In this document: positions 40,664 to 50,196 of the stretch, piece by piece
Numbering within the stretch: the stretch's first letter is position 1
How the letters are laid out: each line of letters starts with the position of its first letter
The notes under the pieces: generated by a model
The model's input: only the letters and a program-made list of their open reading frames with translations
The model's database searches: none
What the model was told of the DNA's origin: nothing
Made by a program: the position numbers and the translations under genes
Origin: Prevotella sp. P6B1
Lineage (GTDB): Bacteria > Bacteroidota > Bacteroidia > Bacteroidales > Bacteroidaceae
Assembly: GCF_000702825.1 (NCBI RefSeq)
Contig: NZ_JNKF01000010.1
Location: 496,001 to 560,000, forward strand
Direction: 5' to 3'
Length of the DNA: 64,000 nucleotides

Positions 40664-43063
40664 TTATTTGTTATTGATGAGTCTTACTTCGTATATCTCG
40701 CCTATCTGTTTCTTGGGTTTGGCCACAAACTTGATGCGGACCTGTTTCTTACCCTTCAGCAGCTGGGCTGGAATGGGATACTCCTCGTACTTGAATTCGG
40801 AGATGCGGTACTTACCTGTGTTGTTTACCGATGTCACCAGTACATCGTCGACCAGGATATCAAACTCGTGGCTCTTCCACTCGCCTACACCCCAGTATTT
40901 CAGTCGCAGGCTCAGGTCGGTCTGGTCGCCTGTCTGCATCAGGTAGCTGAAGTAATGGCCGTCGTTGGCATCGCGGAAGAACACATCGTTGGTATTGCCC
41001 ACAAACGACTGGTCGGTCTCCATGAAGTGGTCTGACTCGGGCTGCTGCTCGCCTGGCTGCACCTTGTCGGTGGTGCGCGCCTCGAGTGCTTGGCGCTCCT
41101 GTTCCTGCTTGGCCAGGTTGGCCAGATAGCCCTTGTAGCTATCCTCGCTCAGCGCCAGCCAGTACATCATGTAGCGTGAGTCGTGCAGTTCGAAGAAGGG
41201 CATCAGCTCGTTGTGTATCTCGTTGACCATCTTGGTCTGCAGGGTGAAGTGCAAGGGTTTGCCGGCGATAGGTTGCAACTGGTCGGCAATGCCCTCGATA
41301 TCGTTGTTGATCAGGATGGGGGCCTGGTCGATAGGCAGTTTCTTGCCCACTGCCAACTGACCGAAACGACTGTCGTCGGCTATCAGCATGGCCAGATCCT
41401 CTGTGCCTGTCTTCATGGCCAGCATAATCGGGCCGTGCATCAGGGCGATATACTGCGAGAGGTTAGGCATATACTTCACGCTGTTGTGCATGGGGAACTG
41501 GATATCGATGACGTCGCCCTTCTTCCATTGGCGGTCGATAGCCACATAGCTGGAAGGACCAGTGATGATGCTGACGGGTTTGCCGTTCACCTTGACGCTG
41601 AACTGGCCGGGCTTCACCCAGCCGGGGTAGCGCACCTGCAGGGCAAACTTGCCTTTGCCCTGAGTGATGGTGATCTTGCTGTTCTCGCTATAAGGGAAGT
41701 TGGTCTCCTGACGCAGCTGGATACCTTTCTGCTTCCAGTTCAGTTCAGAAGCCACGAAGAGGTTTACAAACAGAGCGTCGCCTTTGTGGGTATATACGAA
41801 CTGACCGTACTTGCCATGGTTCTCCATACCTGTGCCCACACAGCACCACATGGCCTCGTTGGGGGCGGAGTAGTTGCGGTAGTGGCGCGGACGGGCTGAG
41901 GTGAAGTACACATAGCCGCCGTGCTCGGGATGCTGGGTAGAGAGGATGTGATTGAACATCGCCAGTTCGTAGAAGTCGGCAAAGCGGGCCTCTGGGTTGC
42001 GGCGATGCAGGTCCTCTGTCAGTTTCAGCATGTTATTGGTGTTGCAGCTCTCAGGCCCGTCGATATCCTCAACGAAGTCCTTACAGGCCTCCTTGCTGGG
42101 GAAGTGCTCACGGCGACTGTTACCGCCAAAGGCCAGCGAGCGCTCGCCCGTCACGATATCCCAGAAATAGGCGCCAGCGGTGTGGTAGGCCTCGTCGCCA
42201 GCCAGTTCGGCTATGCGTTCAAAGCCGATGACCTTGGGCACCTGGGTGTTGGCATGCATGTTGTCGAGCACATCGCGGCGCTGCATCAGCGGGTTGAGCA
42301 GACGGCGGTGTGAGAATCGCTTGGCTACATCGAGGTATTTCTTATCGCCTGTGATCGCATAGGCATCGGCCAGTACCTCGTTCATGCCGCCATGCTCGGT
42401 GTCGAGAGCGCGTTCCATCTGGGCATCGGTCAAGTCGGCTGTCAGGTCGATGGCCCAGTCGCAGAAGCCTAAGAAGAGCTGTTTGGCCTGCTCGTTGCCG
42501 CAGTAAACCCACGCATCGCGCAGACCGGCATACATCTTGTGTATATTATAGAATGGCACCCACGCACTGTGATAAGCGCCGAAGTCGCCCTTCTTGAAGT
42601 TACCCCACACACGGTCGCTGCCAGGCACGCCGCCCACATAGCCACGGCCCCAGGCGGGGTGGTTCTTGGCGTTGGCATCGGCACAGCGCTGCAGTTCGCT
42701 AATCCAGTATTCCATGCGCTGGCGGCATGCTTCATTGCCTGTAGCGGCATTGATGGCCATCGCGGTCAGATAATGTCCGCCCACATGTCCGTCGAGTCCG
42801 TCCCAGTTGGGGTACGACTTGGCCTTTGGCGTTAGGCCGGCCTCTTTCAGATAAGGTGCTAACAAACGGTCGTTGTCGTACTTCAACAGTACGTTGATGT
42901 TCAAGTCACGCGCGTGCTTCAACGGTCCGTCAAGTAGGGTTACATCTCCCAATGGGAATTCATCGGCATACAACCGATCCTGCGCATGAACGCTACCAGC
43001 TGCGACAAAAAGCAGCGAGGCGAGCAGCAGTCCATGCGAATGAGTCTTGAATAGGTACATCAT
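40664..43063 (-). CDS. Secreted GH127 (DUF1680) beta-L-arabinofuranosidase-like enzyme
   Basis: A 799-residue exported protein (signal to about residue 27, SVHAQ). The catalytic (alpha/alpha)6 domain carries the zinc/nucleophile residues of GH127: Glu338 and Cys340 in DIDGPESCNT and Cys407-Cys408 in AMWCCVGTGMENH. C-terminal beta-sandwich domains follow, including a final module (about 670-799, SHEFDILVDDVLVTSVNNTG). GH127 enzymes use a cysteine nucleophile to release beta-L-arabinofuranose, for example from extensin or rhamnogalacturonan side chains. Between PfkB kinase and GH51 it fits removal of two different arabinose linkages. The family also has members with other specificities. Confidence 0.9.
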   Translation of the reverse strand: MMYLFKTHSHGLLLASLLFVAAGSVHAQDRLYADEFPLGDVTLLDGPLKHARDLNINVLLKYDNDRLLAPYLKEAGLTPKAKSYPNWDGLDGHVGGHYLTAMAINAATGNEACRQRMEYWISELQRCADANAKNHPAWGRGYVGGVPGSDRVWGNFKKGDFGAYHSAWVPFYNIHKMYAGLRDAWVYCGNEQAKQLFLGFCDWAIDLTADLTDAQMERALDTEHGGMNEVLADAYAITGDKKYLDVAKRFSHRRLLNPLMQRRDVLDNMHANTQVPKVIGFERIAELAGDEAYHTAGAYFWDIVTGERSLAFGGNSRREHFPSKEACKDFVEDIDGPESCNTNNMLKLTEDLHRRNPEARFADFYELAMFNHILSTQHPEHGGYVYFTSARPRHYRNYSAPNEAMWCCVGTGMENHGKYGQFVYTHKGDALFVNLFVASELNWKQKGIQLRQETNFPYSENSKITITQGKGKFALQVRYPGWVKPGQFSVKVNGKPVSIITGPSSYVAIDRQWKKGDVIDIQFPMHNSVKYMPNLSQYIALMHGPIMLAMKTGTEDLAMLIADDSRFGQLAVGKKLPIDQAPILINNDIEGIADQLQPIAGKPLHFTLQTKMVNEIHNELMPFFELHDSRYMMYWLALSEDSYKGYLANLAKQEQERQALEARTTDKVQPGEQQPESDHFMETDQSFVGNTNDVFFRDANDGHYFSYLMQTGDQTDLSLRLKYWGVGEWKSHEFDILVDDVLVTSVNNTGKYRISEFKYEEYPIPAQLLKGKKQVRIKFVAKPKKQIGEIYEVRLINNK

Positions 43064-43079
43064 GTTTGTTTATAAGTTG

Positions 43080-43964
43080 TTATTGATTCTTTCTGATGAC
43101 GTGATACACATCTTCTATCTGGTGGGTAAAAGGTCCGGTGTGTTCCAGTTTCAGTGTACACATGGCAGCCGCAAACTGGCCGCTTTCGGCATAGCCCATG
43201 CCTCGTGCTCTGGCATAGAGATAGCCTGCGCTGTAGGTGTCGCCGCAACCTGTGGCATCAACGAGCTTGGTGGGGGCATAGGCCGGCGTCTCGTAGAAGC
43301 GGTCCTCGGCTAAGATCATCGAACCGCCACCGCCTAAGGTCACGATGACCTCACGCACGCCCCAGTCGTGTATCTGCTGGGCAGCTTCGTAGGGATCGGT
43401 CATGCCTGTCAGCGTCTGGCATTCCCATTCGTTCACCTTCAGGATGGCTGTGTGTTTCAGCAGACGCAGCTTGTCGGCCCATTCGCAGGCCTTCACTTCT
43501 TCGCCAACCACCTCTCTCAGGTAGCCCTGCACATCGATGCTCACATCGCCTTTGCTGGCTAAAAACTCCACAATCTCTGGTGCGAAATCGTCGGCCAACA
43601 GGGTGCCTAAGTGATATACACGCGCCTCCACATCCTTCAACTGGTTGAGTGTGAATGGGGCCGACTTGGCCAGCACCCGCTGGGTGCGGTTGTCCATGTT
43701 GGCGCCATATTTATTCTCGAAGAATACGTTGGTGTCGCTCTCGAAAGCCGTTACCTCGATACCTGCCTGACGCAGTTTCTCAACTTCGGGCATCACTTCC
43801 TGGCTCACCGAGGTGATCATGTGGAAGAGGATGTCGCTTGGCAGCGATGCAATGGCCCACGCCATATAGTAGGCTGAGCCGCCTGCACAGTGTGTGGTCA
43901 TGGGCGGAACCTGCGTGATAATCCTATCGCGAGTGATGTGCCCGATACAACAAATGTCTGTCAT
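43080..43964 (-). CDS. PfkB-family carbohydrate kinase
   Basis: A 294-residue cytoplasmic ribokinase-fold protein. The N-terminal GGSAYYMAWAIASL and the C-terminal signature DATGCGDTYSAGYLYARA, with the catalytic Asp, are both present. It phosphorylates a sugar or nucleoside with ATP. It is the first gene of the operon with the GH127 and GH51 arabinosidases, so a monosaccharide released by that locus is the likely substrate. Known L-arabinose kinases are FGGY-type, so this would be an unusual assignment. It is shorter than typical ribokinases and starts TDICCIGHITRDRIITQVP. Confidence 0.87.
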   Translation of the reverse strand: MTDICCIGHITRDRIITQVPPMTTHCAGGSAYYMAWAIASLPSDILFHMITSVSQEVMPEVEKLRQAGIEVTAFESDTNVFFENKYGANMDNRTQRVLAKSAPFTLNQLKDVEARVYHLGTLLADDFAPEIVEFLASKGDVSIDVQGYLREVVGEEVKACEWADKLRLLKHTAILKVNEWECQTLTGMTDPYEAAQQIHDWGVREVIVTLGGGGSMILAEDRFYETPAYAPTKLVDATGCGDTYSAGYLYARARGMGYAESGQFAAAMCTLKLEHTGPFTHQIEDVYHVIRKNQ

Positions 43965-44004
43965 TAAAATCGCCTTTTTTTAAATAATAACTTTTTTTCG
44001 CTTG

Positions 44005-44012
44005 CAAAGATA
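44005..44012 (-). promoter_or_regulatory. Promoter -7 element of the PfkB-GH127-GH51 operon
   Basis: TATCTTTG on the minus strand, 40 bp before the PfkB start codon. It is divergent from the GH28-SusC-SusD promoter, which is less than 50 bp away. Confidence 0.65.
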
Positions 44013-44031
44013 ACTTTTTTTTTCTAAAAGT

Positions 44032-44062
44032 TTTGTTTTATTCGGAAAATATGCTATCTTTG
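44032..44062 (+). promoter_or_regulatory. Promoter of the GH28-SusC-SusD operon
   Basis: TTTG (44032-44035), 19 bp, TATCTTTG (44055-44062). The start codon is 32 bp downstream. The bases between the two divergent -7 elements are a natural place for a shared operator. Confidence 0.8.
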
Positions 44063-44094
44063 CATCAATAATTTGGTACTACTAATTGCAATTA

Positions 44095-45414
44095 ATGGTA
44101 AAACGTACACTTTTCTGGGTTTTTATGCTTAGCATGACGGTCTTTCCGGCATGGTCGCAGACGATATATGATGTGATGAGTTTTGGTGCCGTTGGCGATG
44201 GCGTGACCGATGATGCCGCTGCCATTCAGCGAGCTATCGATCAGTGCTCGGATGAGGGGGGCGGTCGTGTGCTGTTGCCACGCTGTCACACCTTCCTGGC
44301 TGGTCCTATCCAACTCAAGAGTCATGTGGAGCTATACCTGGAGGCTACCGCCACGCTCAAGGCCCATCCTGACGAGGCTATCTATCACCTGAGCGCCTTT
44401 GGTGAAAACCGGGGCGAGGGTATGCTGTGGCTCTGGGCAGCGCATGCTGAGAACATCAGCATCTGTGGTAAGGGTACCATTCATGGCAACGGCATTGCCT
44501 TTATGGGTGCCGAACTGAGCGACAGCTACGAGCTGAAGCCGCTGAAGGATCAGACTTTCGATCCCCGTCCGCATGTGCTCACGCTGACCGATGTGAAGCA
44601 GCTCACCATCCGTGATGTCACCATCAACGAGGGAGCCTATTGGACCGTTCACCTCATCGGTTGTGATGAGGCTGTGATCGATGGTATCAACCTGCTCAAC
44701 AACCTGAAGATCCGTAATGGCGATGGCATCGATATCGACCACTCTAAGCATGTGCGTATCGCCAACTGTCATATCACCAGCGGCGATGACTGCATCTGTC
44801 TGAAGAACCGCAGGGAGTTCGAACAGTATGGCTCGTGCCATGATATCACCGTGACCAACTGCGTGATGTCGAGTCGTTCGTGTGCCATCAAGATTGGTAG
44901 CGAGAATATGGACTCTATCTACAATGTGGTGTTCGATAACTGTATCATCACCGGCTCTAACCGCGGCCTGGGCATCCAGAATCGCGATGAGGGTACCGTG
45001 ACCGATGTGGTGTTCTCGAATATCCAGATGGACTGCCGCCTGTGGAGCGATGTGTGGTGGGGTAAGGCGGAGCCTATCTATGTGACCAGCTATCCCCGTG
45101 CCAATGGTAATCATAAGGATGCCAACTGGCGATTCCCCAAGGGGCAGATTGAAGGTAAGTGTGGCGAGGTGAGCCGCATCTACTTCAACAATATCACCGC
45201 TACCAGCGAGAACGGCTGCTTTGTGGGTGGTGACGAGCCCGGCAAGGTGAAGGACATCTATTTTAATAATGTACGCGTGCGACTGCTTGGTGAGGGGCAG
45301 CGCTACATGGATAAGCGTCCGTGTAAGGGCGAGGGCTTTGTTGAGGCCAGTCTCAAGGCCATGAGGCGCATGAAGGTGCCCCTGCTAACCGAACATGCCA
45401 CTGTTTATATGTAA
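44095..45414 (+). CDS. Secreted GH28 polygalacturonase-type enzyme (1)
   Basis: A 439-residue exported parallel beta-helix (signal to about residue 22, FPAWSQ). It opens with the pectin-lyase-fold start YDVMSFGAVGDGVTDDAAAI. The GH28 active site is visible as KIRNGDGIDIDHS (catalytic Asp), SGDDCICLK (two Asp) and SCAIKIGSE. The classical G-H-G is replaced by S-C-A, a variation seen among GH28 enzymes acting on decorated pectins. The chosen ATG is 44095; the upstream TTG at 44086 is less likely. It is followed by SusC/SusD, which indicates a pectin utilisation locus. Confidence 0.92.
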   Translation: MVKRTLFWVFMLSMTVFPAWSQTIYDVMSFGAVGDGVTDDAAAIQRAIDQCSDEGGGRVLLPRCHTFLAGPIQLKSHVELYLEATATLKAHPDEAIYHLSAFGENRGEGMLWLWAAHAENISICGKGTIHGNGIAFMGAELSDSYELKPLKDQTFDPRPHVLTLTDVKQLTIRDVTINEGAYWTVHLIGCDEAVIDGINLLNNLKIRNGDGIDIDHSKHVRIANCHITSGDDCICLKNRREFEQYGSCHDITVTNCVMSSRSCAIKIGSENMDSIYNVVFDNCIITGSNRGLGIQNRDEGTVTDVVFSNIQMDCRLWSDVWWGKAEPIYVTSYPRANGNHKDANWRFPKGQIEGKCGEVSRIYFNNITATSENGCFVGGDEPGKVKDIYFNNVRVRLLGEGQRYMDKRPCKGEGFVEASLKAMRRMKVPLLTEHATVYM

Positions 45415-45460
45415 TCATACTAAGAATAAATATTTTTTTACTAACTTTTAATTTTAAATT

Positions 45461-48454
45461 ATGCAAAAGATCCTAAATCTCAAACAAGGAATGCAGAAGA
45501 CCATGTTTTTTGTGTTCTTTCTGTTGTGCAGTACAGTGATGCTGGCACAGAACAAGGTGTCGGGAACTGTACTGGACGCAACTGGTGAACCTCTGATTGG
45601 CGTAAGCGTTCTGGAGGCTGGAACCAACAATGGTGTTGTTACCGATTTCGAAGGTCAATTTACACTGACCGTAAAACAAGGTGCTAAACTTACATTCTCG
45701 TATGTAGGTTATCTTACACAGACTCTTGCCGCTGCCAACGGCATGAAGGTTACACTTCAGGAGGACAACAAGGTGCTGAACGAAGTTGTAGTAGTTGGTT
45801 ATGGTACCATGCGCCGTAAGGACGTTACCTCATCTATCACAACCGTTAAGGCCGAGGATCTGAACCGTGGTGTATTTACCGATCCAGGTCAGATGCTGCA
45901 GGGTAAGGTGCCCGGACTAGTTGTTTCTTCAACAGCCGACCCAAATGGTTCACCTACCATCACACTGCGTGGTGCATCTACACTGCGTTCAGGTGCTATG
46001 TCGCCATACTATGTTGTAGATGGTATTCCTGGTGTTGATATCTCTATCGTTTCACCAGACGATATCGAGAGCATCGATGTGCTGCGTGATGCTACTGCTA
46101 CCGCTATCTATGGTTCTAAGGCTGCTAATGGTGTAATCATTATCACCACCAAGAAGGGTGATAAAGATAGAACCAATGTAACTTATAATGGTTATGTGGC
46201 ATTCGACAATATCCTGAAGAAGTACGATGTGGCTACTGCTGCAGAATTGCGTGAGTACGCCTCGAAAAATGGTGTTACTCTTAAGGATGGAGGCGCAAAT
46301 GTTGATTGGCAGAAGGAAGTGCTGCGTACAGGTATTAGCCATAATCATAACTTAGGTATTACTGGTGGAAATGGTCGTACCAACTATATGATTAGTGGTA
46401 ACCTGATGAAGCGTGAAGGTGTTATTAAGATGACAGGTATGGATCGTTTCAATTTACGTTCACTTGTTTCTACTAAGACGCTGAAGGATCGCCTCACTCT
46501 GTCGATGAGTTTGAATGCTATGTATGGTAAGCACTTTGGTGTGCCTACAGGTGACAAGGGTGCTTCTGTTCTCGATGCGATGAACTACTACTCGCCAACC
46601 AATCCTATCAGAGAAGCTGATGGAACTTGGTCAATTGGTAAGGGATCAAAGAACTACAACCCACTGGCTCTGATGGAGGAGAATATCTCTGAGACCATCT
46701 GGAAGCGTAATCAGTTTATTGGTAAGGCCACTCTCGAGATCATCAAGGGCCTCCTCTGGAATGTAAACTACTCTTGGAGCAACTACCAGAGCACATATAG
46801 CGCATATAACACCCGTAACTCTCAGATTGAGGGTATTGGTAACAAGAATGGTCAGGCCAGCCGTAATACCTACTTCGGACGCGAGCAGACCTTTGAGACC
46901 TATCTGAACTACGGCTTCACAACAGGTAAGCACAAGGTTGACCTGATGGCTGGTTACACTTGGGAAAAGAAGAAGAACAATGATGGCTTTGGTCTGAGTG
47001 TTGAGGGTTATTATAATGATGACCTGACATGGTATAATATGGCGTATGCCCAGACTATCCTTGGCGTTCAGAACTCTGTATCAAGCGGCTATGTTGAGAA
47101 TGTAAAGAACATCTCGTTCTATGGACGTGCCAACTACTCGTTCGATAGCCGCTACATGCTGCAGGCTACTATTCGTCGTGATGGTTCTTCAGTATTCGGT
47201 AAGAATAACCGTTGGGGTACCTTCCCATCAGTATCAGCTGCATGGAACATCACAGAGGAGAGCTTCATGAAGAATCAGAAGATTTTTGATAACCTGAAGT
47301 TGCGTGCTGGTTATGGTGTATCAGGTAATGCTATGGGATTCGATATTTATTCTTCATACGAAACTTATGGAGCTTCTGGTACATTTAAATACGATGGCAA
47401 GACCTATCGTACTTATGGTGCTACCAAGAATGCTAACCCTGACTTGAAGTGGGAATCAACATCGATGTTGAACATCGGTTTGGACTTTGCTTTCTTGAGA
47501 GGCCGCATTAATGGTACTATCGAGGTTTATAATAAGAAAACTAAGGATCTGATCTGGGGCTATCCTGTTTCTACTACAGAACATGTATACGGTTATATGG
47601 ATGCCAATGTGGGTGAGATGACCAATAAGGGTATTGAGTTCTCGATTAATGCCGTTCCTGTTCGCACTAAGAACTTTACATGGAGCACCACTATCAACCT
47701 GTCGCATAATAAGAACAGAGTTGACAAAATGCAGAACGAGACCTATCATACAACTAACCTGTCTCAGGGTGATCCTGACGTAGCTGGTGTTTCTGCTGAT
47801 GGATGGACCCAGCGTATTATGGAGGGTGAGTCTATTGGTACATTCTATACCTATCAGTATGCAGGTACAGTTAATGGCCGTTCAGAGTATTATGTATTGG
47901 ACGAGAATGGTAATCGTACAGGCGAAACCACAAATAACCCAAGTCTGAAGGATCGTTCTATTACAGGTTGTGCACAGCCTAAGCTGAATGCAGGTTGGAA
48001 TAATACCCTGACTTATAAGGATTGGAGTTTGAACGCCTTTATTACTGGCGTATTCGGCAATGATGTTTACAACAGCCCACGTGCTCACTACACCAGTGCA
48101 CAGTTGTTCTCTGATGGAAAGAACGTGCTGAAGGAGTTCCTGTCGTTCCCAGCTGGTGATGCTTCTGGTTCACTCCCATCTGACCGTTGGATTGAAAAGG
48201 GTACCTATGTTCGTCTGCAGTCTCTCTCTCTGAGCTACACATTCCGTAACTGTTTCAACAACTGGATTCAGGATCTTACCCTCTATGGTACAGCTAACAA
48301 CCTTCTTACTATCACCAACTACAAGGGACTCGATCCTGAGGTTAACCTCGGTGGTATCGACCCTGGTATTGATTACCGTTGGAGCCGTTTCCCACACGCT
48401 CGTACCTTCATGGTTGGTGTGAAGATTAACTTTGGCGATGGCAAGAAGAAATAA
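45461..48454 (+). CDS. susC: SusC/RagA-family TonB-dependent outer-membrane transporter
   Basis: A 997-residue protein. A signal peptide is contained in MQKTMFFVFFLLCSTVMLAQ (the second ATG at 45491 would also give a complete signal). A CarboxypepD_reg domain follows (SGTVLDATGEPLIGVSVLEA). The plug has EVVVVGYGTMRRKDVTSSIT, DGIPGVDIS and IYGSKAANGVIIITTKKG. A large barrel follows. It imports oligosaccharides across the outer membrane in complex with the SusD lipoprotein encoded next. GH28 upstream (46 bp) and the arabinosidase operon divergent from it indicate pectin/arabinan-derived cargo. The symbol denotes the family, not the starch system. Confidence 0.95.
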   Translation: MQKILNLKQGMQKTMFFVFFLLCSTVMLAQNKVSGTVLDATGEPLIGVSVLEAGTNNGVVTDFEGQFTLTVKQGAKLTFSYVGYLTQTLAAANGMKVTLQEDNKVLNEVVVVGYGTMRRKDVTSSITTVKAEDLNRGVFTDPGQMLQGKVPGLVVSSTADPNGSPTITLRGASTLRSGAMSPYYVVDGIPGVDISIVSPDDIESIDVLRDATATAIYGSKAANGVIIITTKKGDKDRTNVTYNGYVAFDNILKKYDVATAAELREYASKNGVTLKDGGANVDWQKEVLRTGISHNHNLGITGGNGRTNYMISGNLMKREGVIKMTGMDRFNLRSLVSTKTLKDRLTLSMSLNAMYGKHFGVPTGDKGASVLDAMNYYSPTNPIREADGTWSIGKGSKNYNPLALMEENISETIWKRNQFIGKATLEIIKGLLWNVNYSWSNYQSTYSAYNTRNSQIEGIGNKNGQASRNTYFGREQTFETYLNYGFTTGKHKVDLMAGYTWEKKKNNDGFGLSVEGYYNDDLTWYNMAYAQTILGVQNSVSSGYVENVKNISFYGRANYSFDSRYMLQATIRRDGSSVFGKNNRWGTFPSVSAAWNITEESFMKNQKIFDNLKLRAGYGVSGNAMGFDIYSSYETYGASGTFKYDGKTYRTYGATKNANPDLKWESTSMLNIGLDFAFLRGRINGTIEVYNKKTKDLIWGYPVSTTEHVYGYMDANVGEMTNKGIEFSINAVPVRTKNFTWSTTINLSHNKNRVDKMQNETYHTTNLSQGDPDVAGVSADGWTQRIMEGESIGTFYTYQYAGTVNGRSEYYVLDENGNRTGETTNNPSLKDRSITGCAQPKLNAGWNNTLTYKDWSLNAFITGVFGNDVYNSPRAHYTSAQLFSDGKNVLKEFLSFPAGDASGSLPSDRWIEKGTYVRLQSLSLSYTFRNCFNNWIQDLTLYGTANNLLTITNYKGLDPEVNLGGIDPGIDYRWSRFPHARTFMVGVKINFGDGKKK

Positions 48455-48485
48455 AGTTATTATCATTTAATAAGATTCAAGTATT

Positions 48486-50129
48486 ATGAAACTAAATAAA
48501 GTATTCCTTGCAGCTGGCATGTTTGCCGTAGCACTTACCAGTTGTACAGATTTGGATGTAAATCCGAATTCTCAATACACAGAAGACCCCAGTAAGAATT
48601 CTGGTATTGACCCAATGATCATGGTAGAGGCCAAGATGTCAGATGTATATTTCCACTTGTCTGGTACTCTTGGTCGCCGATACATGGAAGCACAGTGCCT
48701 TGCTTCGGATGAGTTTACGTCTCTGGCTTTTGATGGTGGTTACTATGATAGTGGAACATATGCTCATCAGGCTCTTCATGATAGTAGAGCAACTGATGCT
48801 TCGCTCGATTGGTATTCTGAACTCACATCAGGTATCACGAAGGTGAATACCATTCTCGCAGAACTCAGTGGTGCTTCTGCTCAAATGACAGCTCCTGCCC
48901 GTGCTATGCGTGCTTATTTCACATGGGTACTGATGGATAACTTTGGTGACACTCCTATCCTTGAGAAGGTTCCTGCCGAAGGTGAGGTTGTTGCCCGTTC
49001 TCCACGTAAGGAAGTTGCCGAATGGATTGAAAGTGAGCTTCTTGAAATCATTCCTTCGCTGACAGATGAATTAACAGAGAATACATACGGTAAGCCAACA
49101 AAATACATGGCTCAAGCATTATTGGCTAAACTTTACATCAACTGGGCTGTTTATACAGCAGAGTCGGTTGATCAGTATGATGCAGCAACTGCTGCCAATC
49201 CGAAGCTTGATGCCTGCGTTGAGGTTTGTGATGAGATTATCAATAGCGCTAAGTTCAACCTCGGTTCTGTTGATTATCTTCACAAGTTCTCTTATGACAA
49301 TGGTTCTCACGTAGAAGACTTTATCTATGTTATGCCTTATGATGTACTCACCCTTCCTGGTATGCAGTACGCTCGTCCTCGCTCGTTTAAGCAGATGAAG
49401 GGATTACTCCCCAACTATTATGGCTCAACTGAAAAATTCACTAATTCGTTTGGTGGAAACATGGTTGTGACACCTGAGTTTGCTAAGTTGTTCTGTCTCG
49501 ATGGCGACATCCGTAACCTCTGTATTCTGCGTGGTGATGTTTACAATCGCGATCCTAAGACGCTGAAACCAACTACAGAGCCATTTATGTATAATGGTAA
49601 GCAAGTTCATTTTACAGAAGACATCACACTCATTAAGGAGGATAATACTATTGATGTTGGTAATGACGATAATGCTCTTCAGCAGGGTTGCCACTCAATC
49701 AAGTGGTTCCTCATCCCAGGTGACTACAATGTAAAATACGATCCTGGTAATAAAGAAGGACGTAGCCAGTCGAATGATCTTCCCATCTTCCGTTATGCTG
49801 ATATCCTGTTGATGAAGGCTGAGGCACTCACACGCATTGGAAAGGGTGGAGCCAAGGATCTCTTCAATCAGATTCGTACCTATGCTGGTGCTCCACAGAT
49901 TGCTGCAGAACCTACACTCGACGAAATCTATCAGGAGCGTGGTCGTGAGTTCTTCGACGAGAACTGGCGCCGTAACGATATGATTCGCTTCGGTCACTTC
50001 GAGGACGAGTTCTTCCCTCACTACAAGAACTTCCCTGATGCTAATTTCGATAAGCGTCATCGTATCTTCCCTATAGAGCAGGAAATGCTTGACCTGAACC
50101 CAGGTTGGAAGCAGAACCCTGGTTATTAA
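48486..50129 (+). CDS. susD: SusD/RagB-family surface glycan-binding lipoprotein
   Basis: A 547-residue lipoprotein with a clear lipobox (AVALTSC, Cys20). The SusD-like helical scaffold is present: MEAQCLASDEFTSLAFDGG, the TPR-like ALLAKLYINWAVYTAESV, and the conserved C-terminal ILLMKAEALTRIGKGGAKDL and RGREFFDENWRRNDMIRFG. It caps the SusC transporter on the cell surface and binds the glycan. It follows SusC by 31 bp and is ended by a strong stem-loop. The symbol denotes the family. Confidence 0.95.
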   Translation: MKLNKVFLAAGMFAVALTSCTDLDVNPNSQYTEDPSKNSGIDPMIMVEAKMSDVYFHLSGTLGRRYMEAQCLASDEFTSLAFDGGYYDSGTYAHQALHDSRATDASLDWYSELTSGITKVNTILAELSGASAQMTAPARAMRAYFTWVLMDNFGDTPILEKVPAEGEVVARSPRKEVAEWIESELLEIIPSLTDELTENTYGKPTKYMAQALLAKLYINWAVYTAESVDQYDAATAANPKLDACVEVCDEIINSAKFNLGSVDYLHKFSYDNGSHVEDFIYVMPYDVLTLPGMQYARPRSFKQMKGLLPNYYGSTEKFTNSFGGNMVVTPEFAKLFCLDGDIRNLCILRGDVYNRDPKTLKPTTEPFMYNGKQVHFTEDITLIKEDNTIDVGNDDNALQQGCHSIKWFLIPGDYNVKYDPGNKEGRSQSNDLPIFRYADILLMKAEALTRIGKGGAKDLFNQIRTYAGAPQIAAEPTLDEIYQERGREFFDENWRRNDMIRFGHFEDEFFPHYKNFPDANFDKRHRIFPIEQEMLDLNPGWKQNPGY

Positions 50130-50166
50130 TCTGAATACATACTGATTAGTAATATTCCCTAAACTT

Positions 50167-50195
50167 CGGGCGGAGATGAATCACATCCCCGCCCG
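50167..50195 (+). terminator. Terminator after SusD
   Basis: CGGGCGGAGATG pairs with CATCCCCGCCCG (one mismatch, 5-nt loop), followed by a T-rich stretch. The convergent GH28 gene stops two bases beyond it, so it may serve both strands. Confidence 0.85.
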
Positions 50196-50196
50196 A

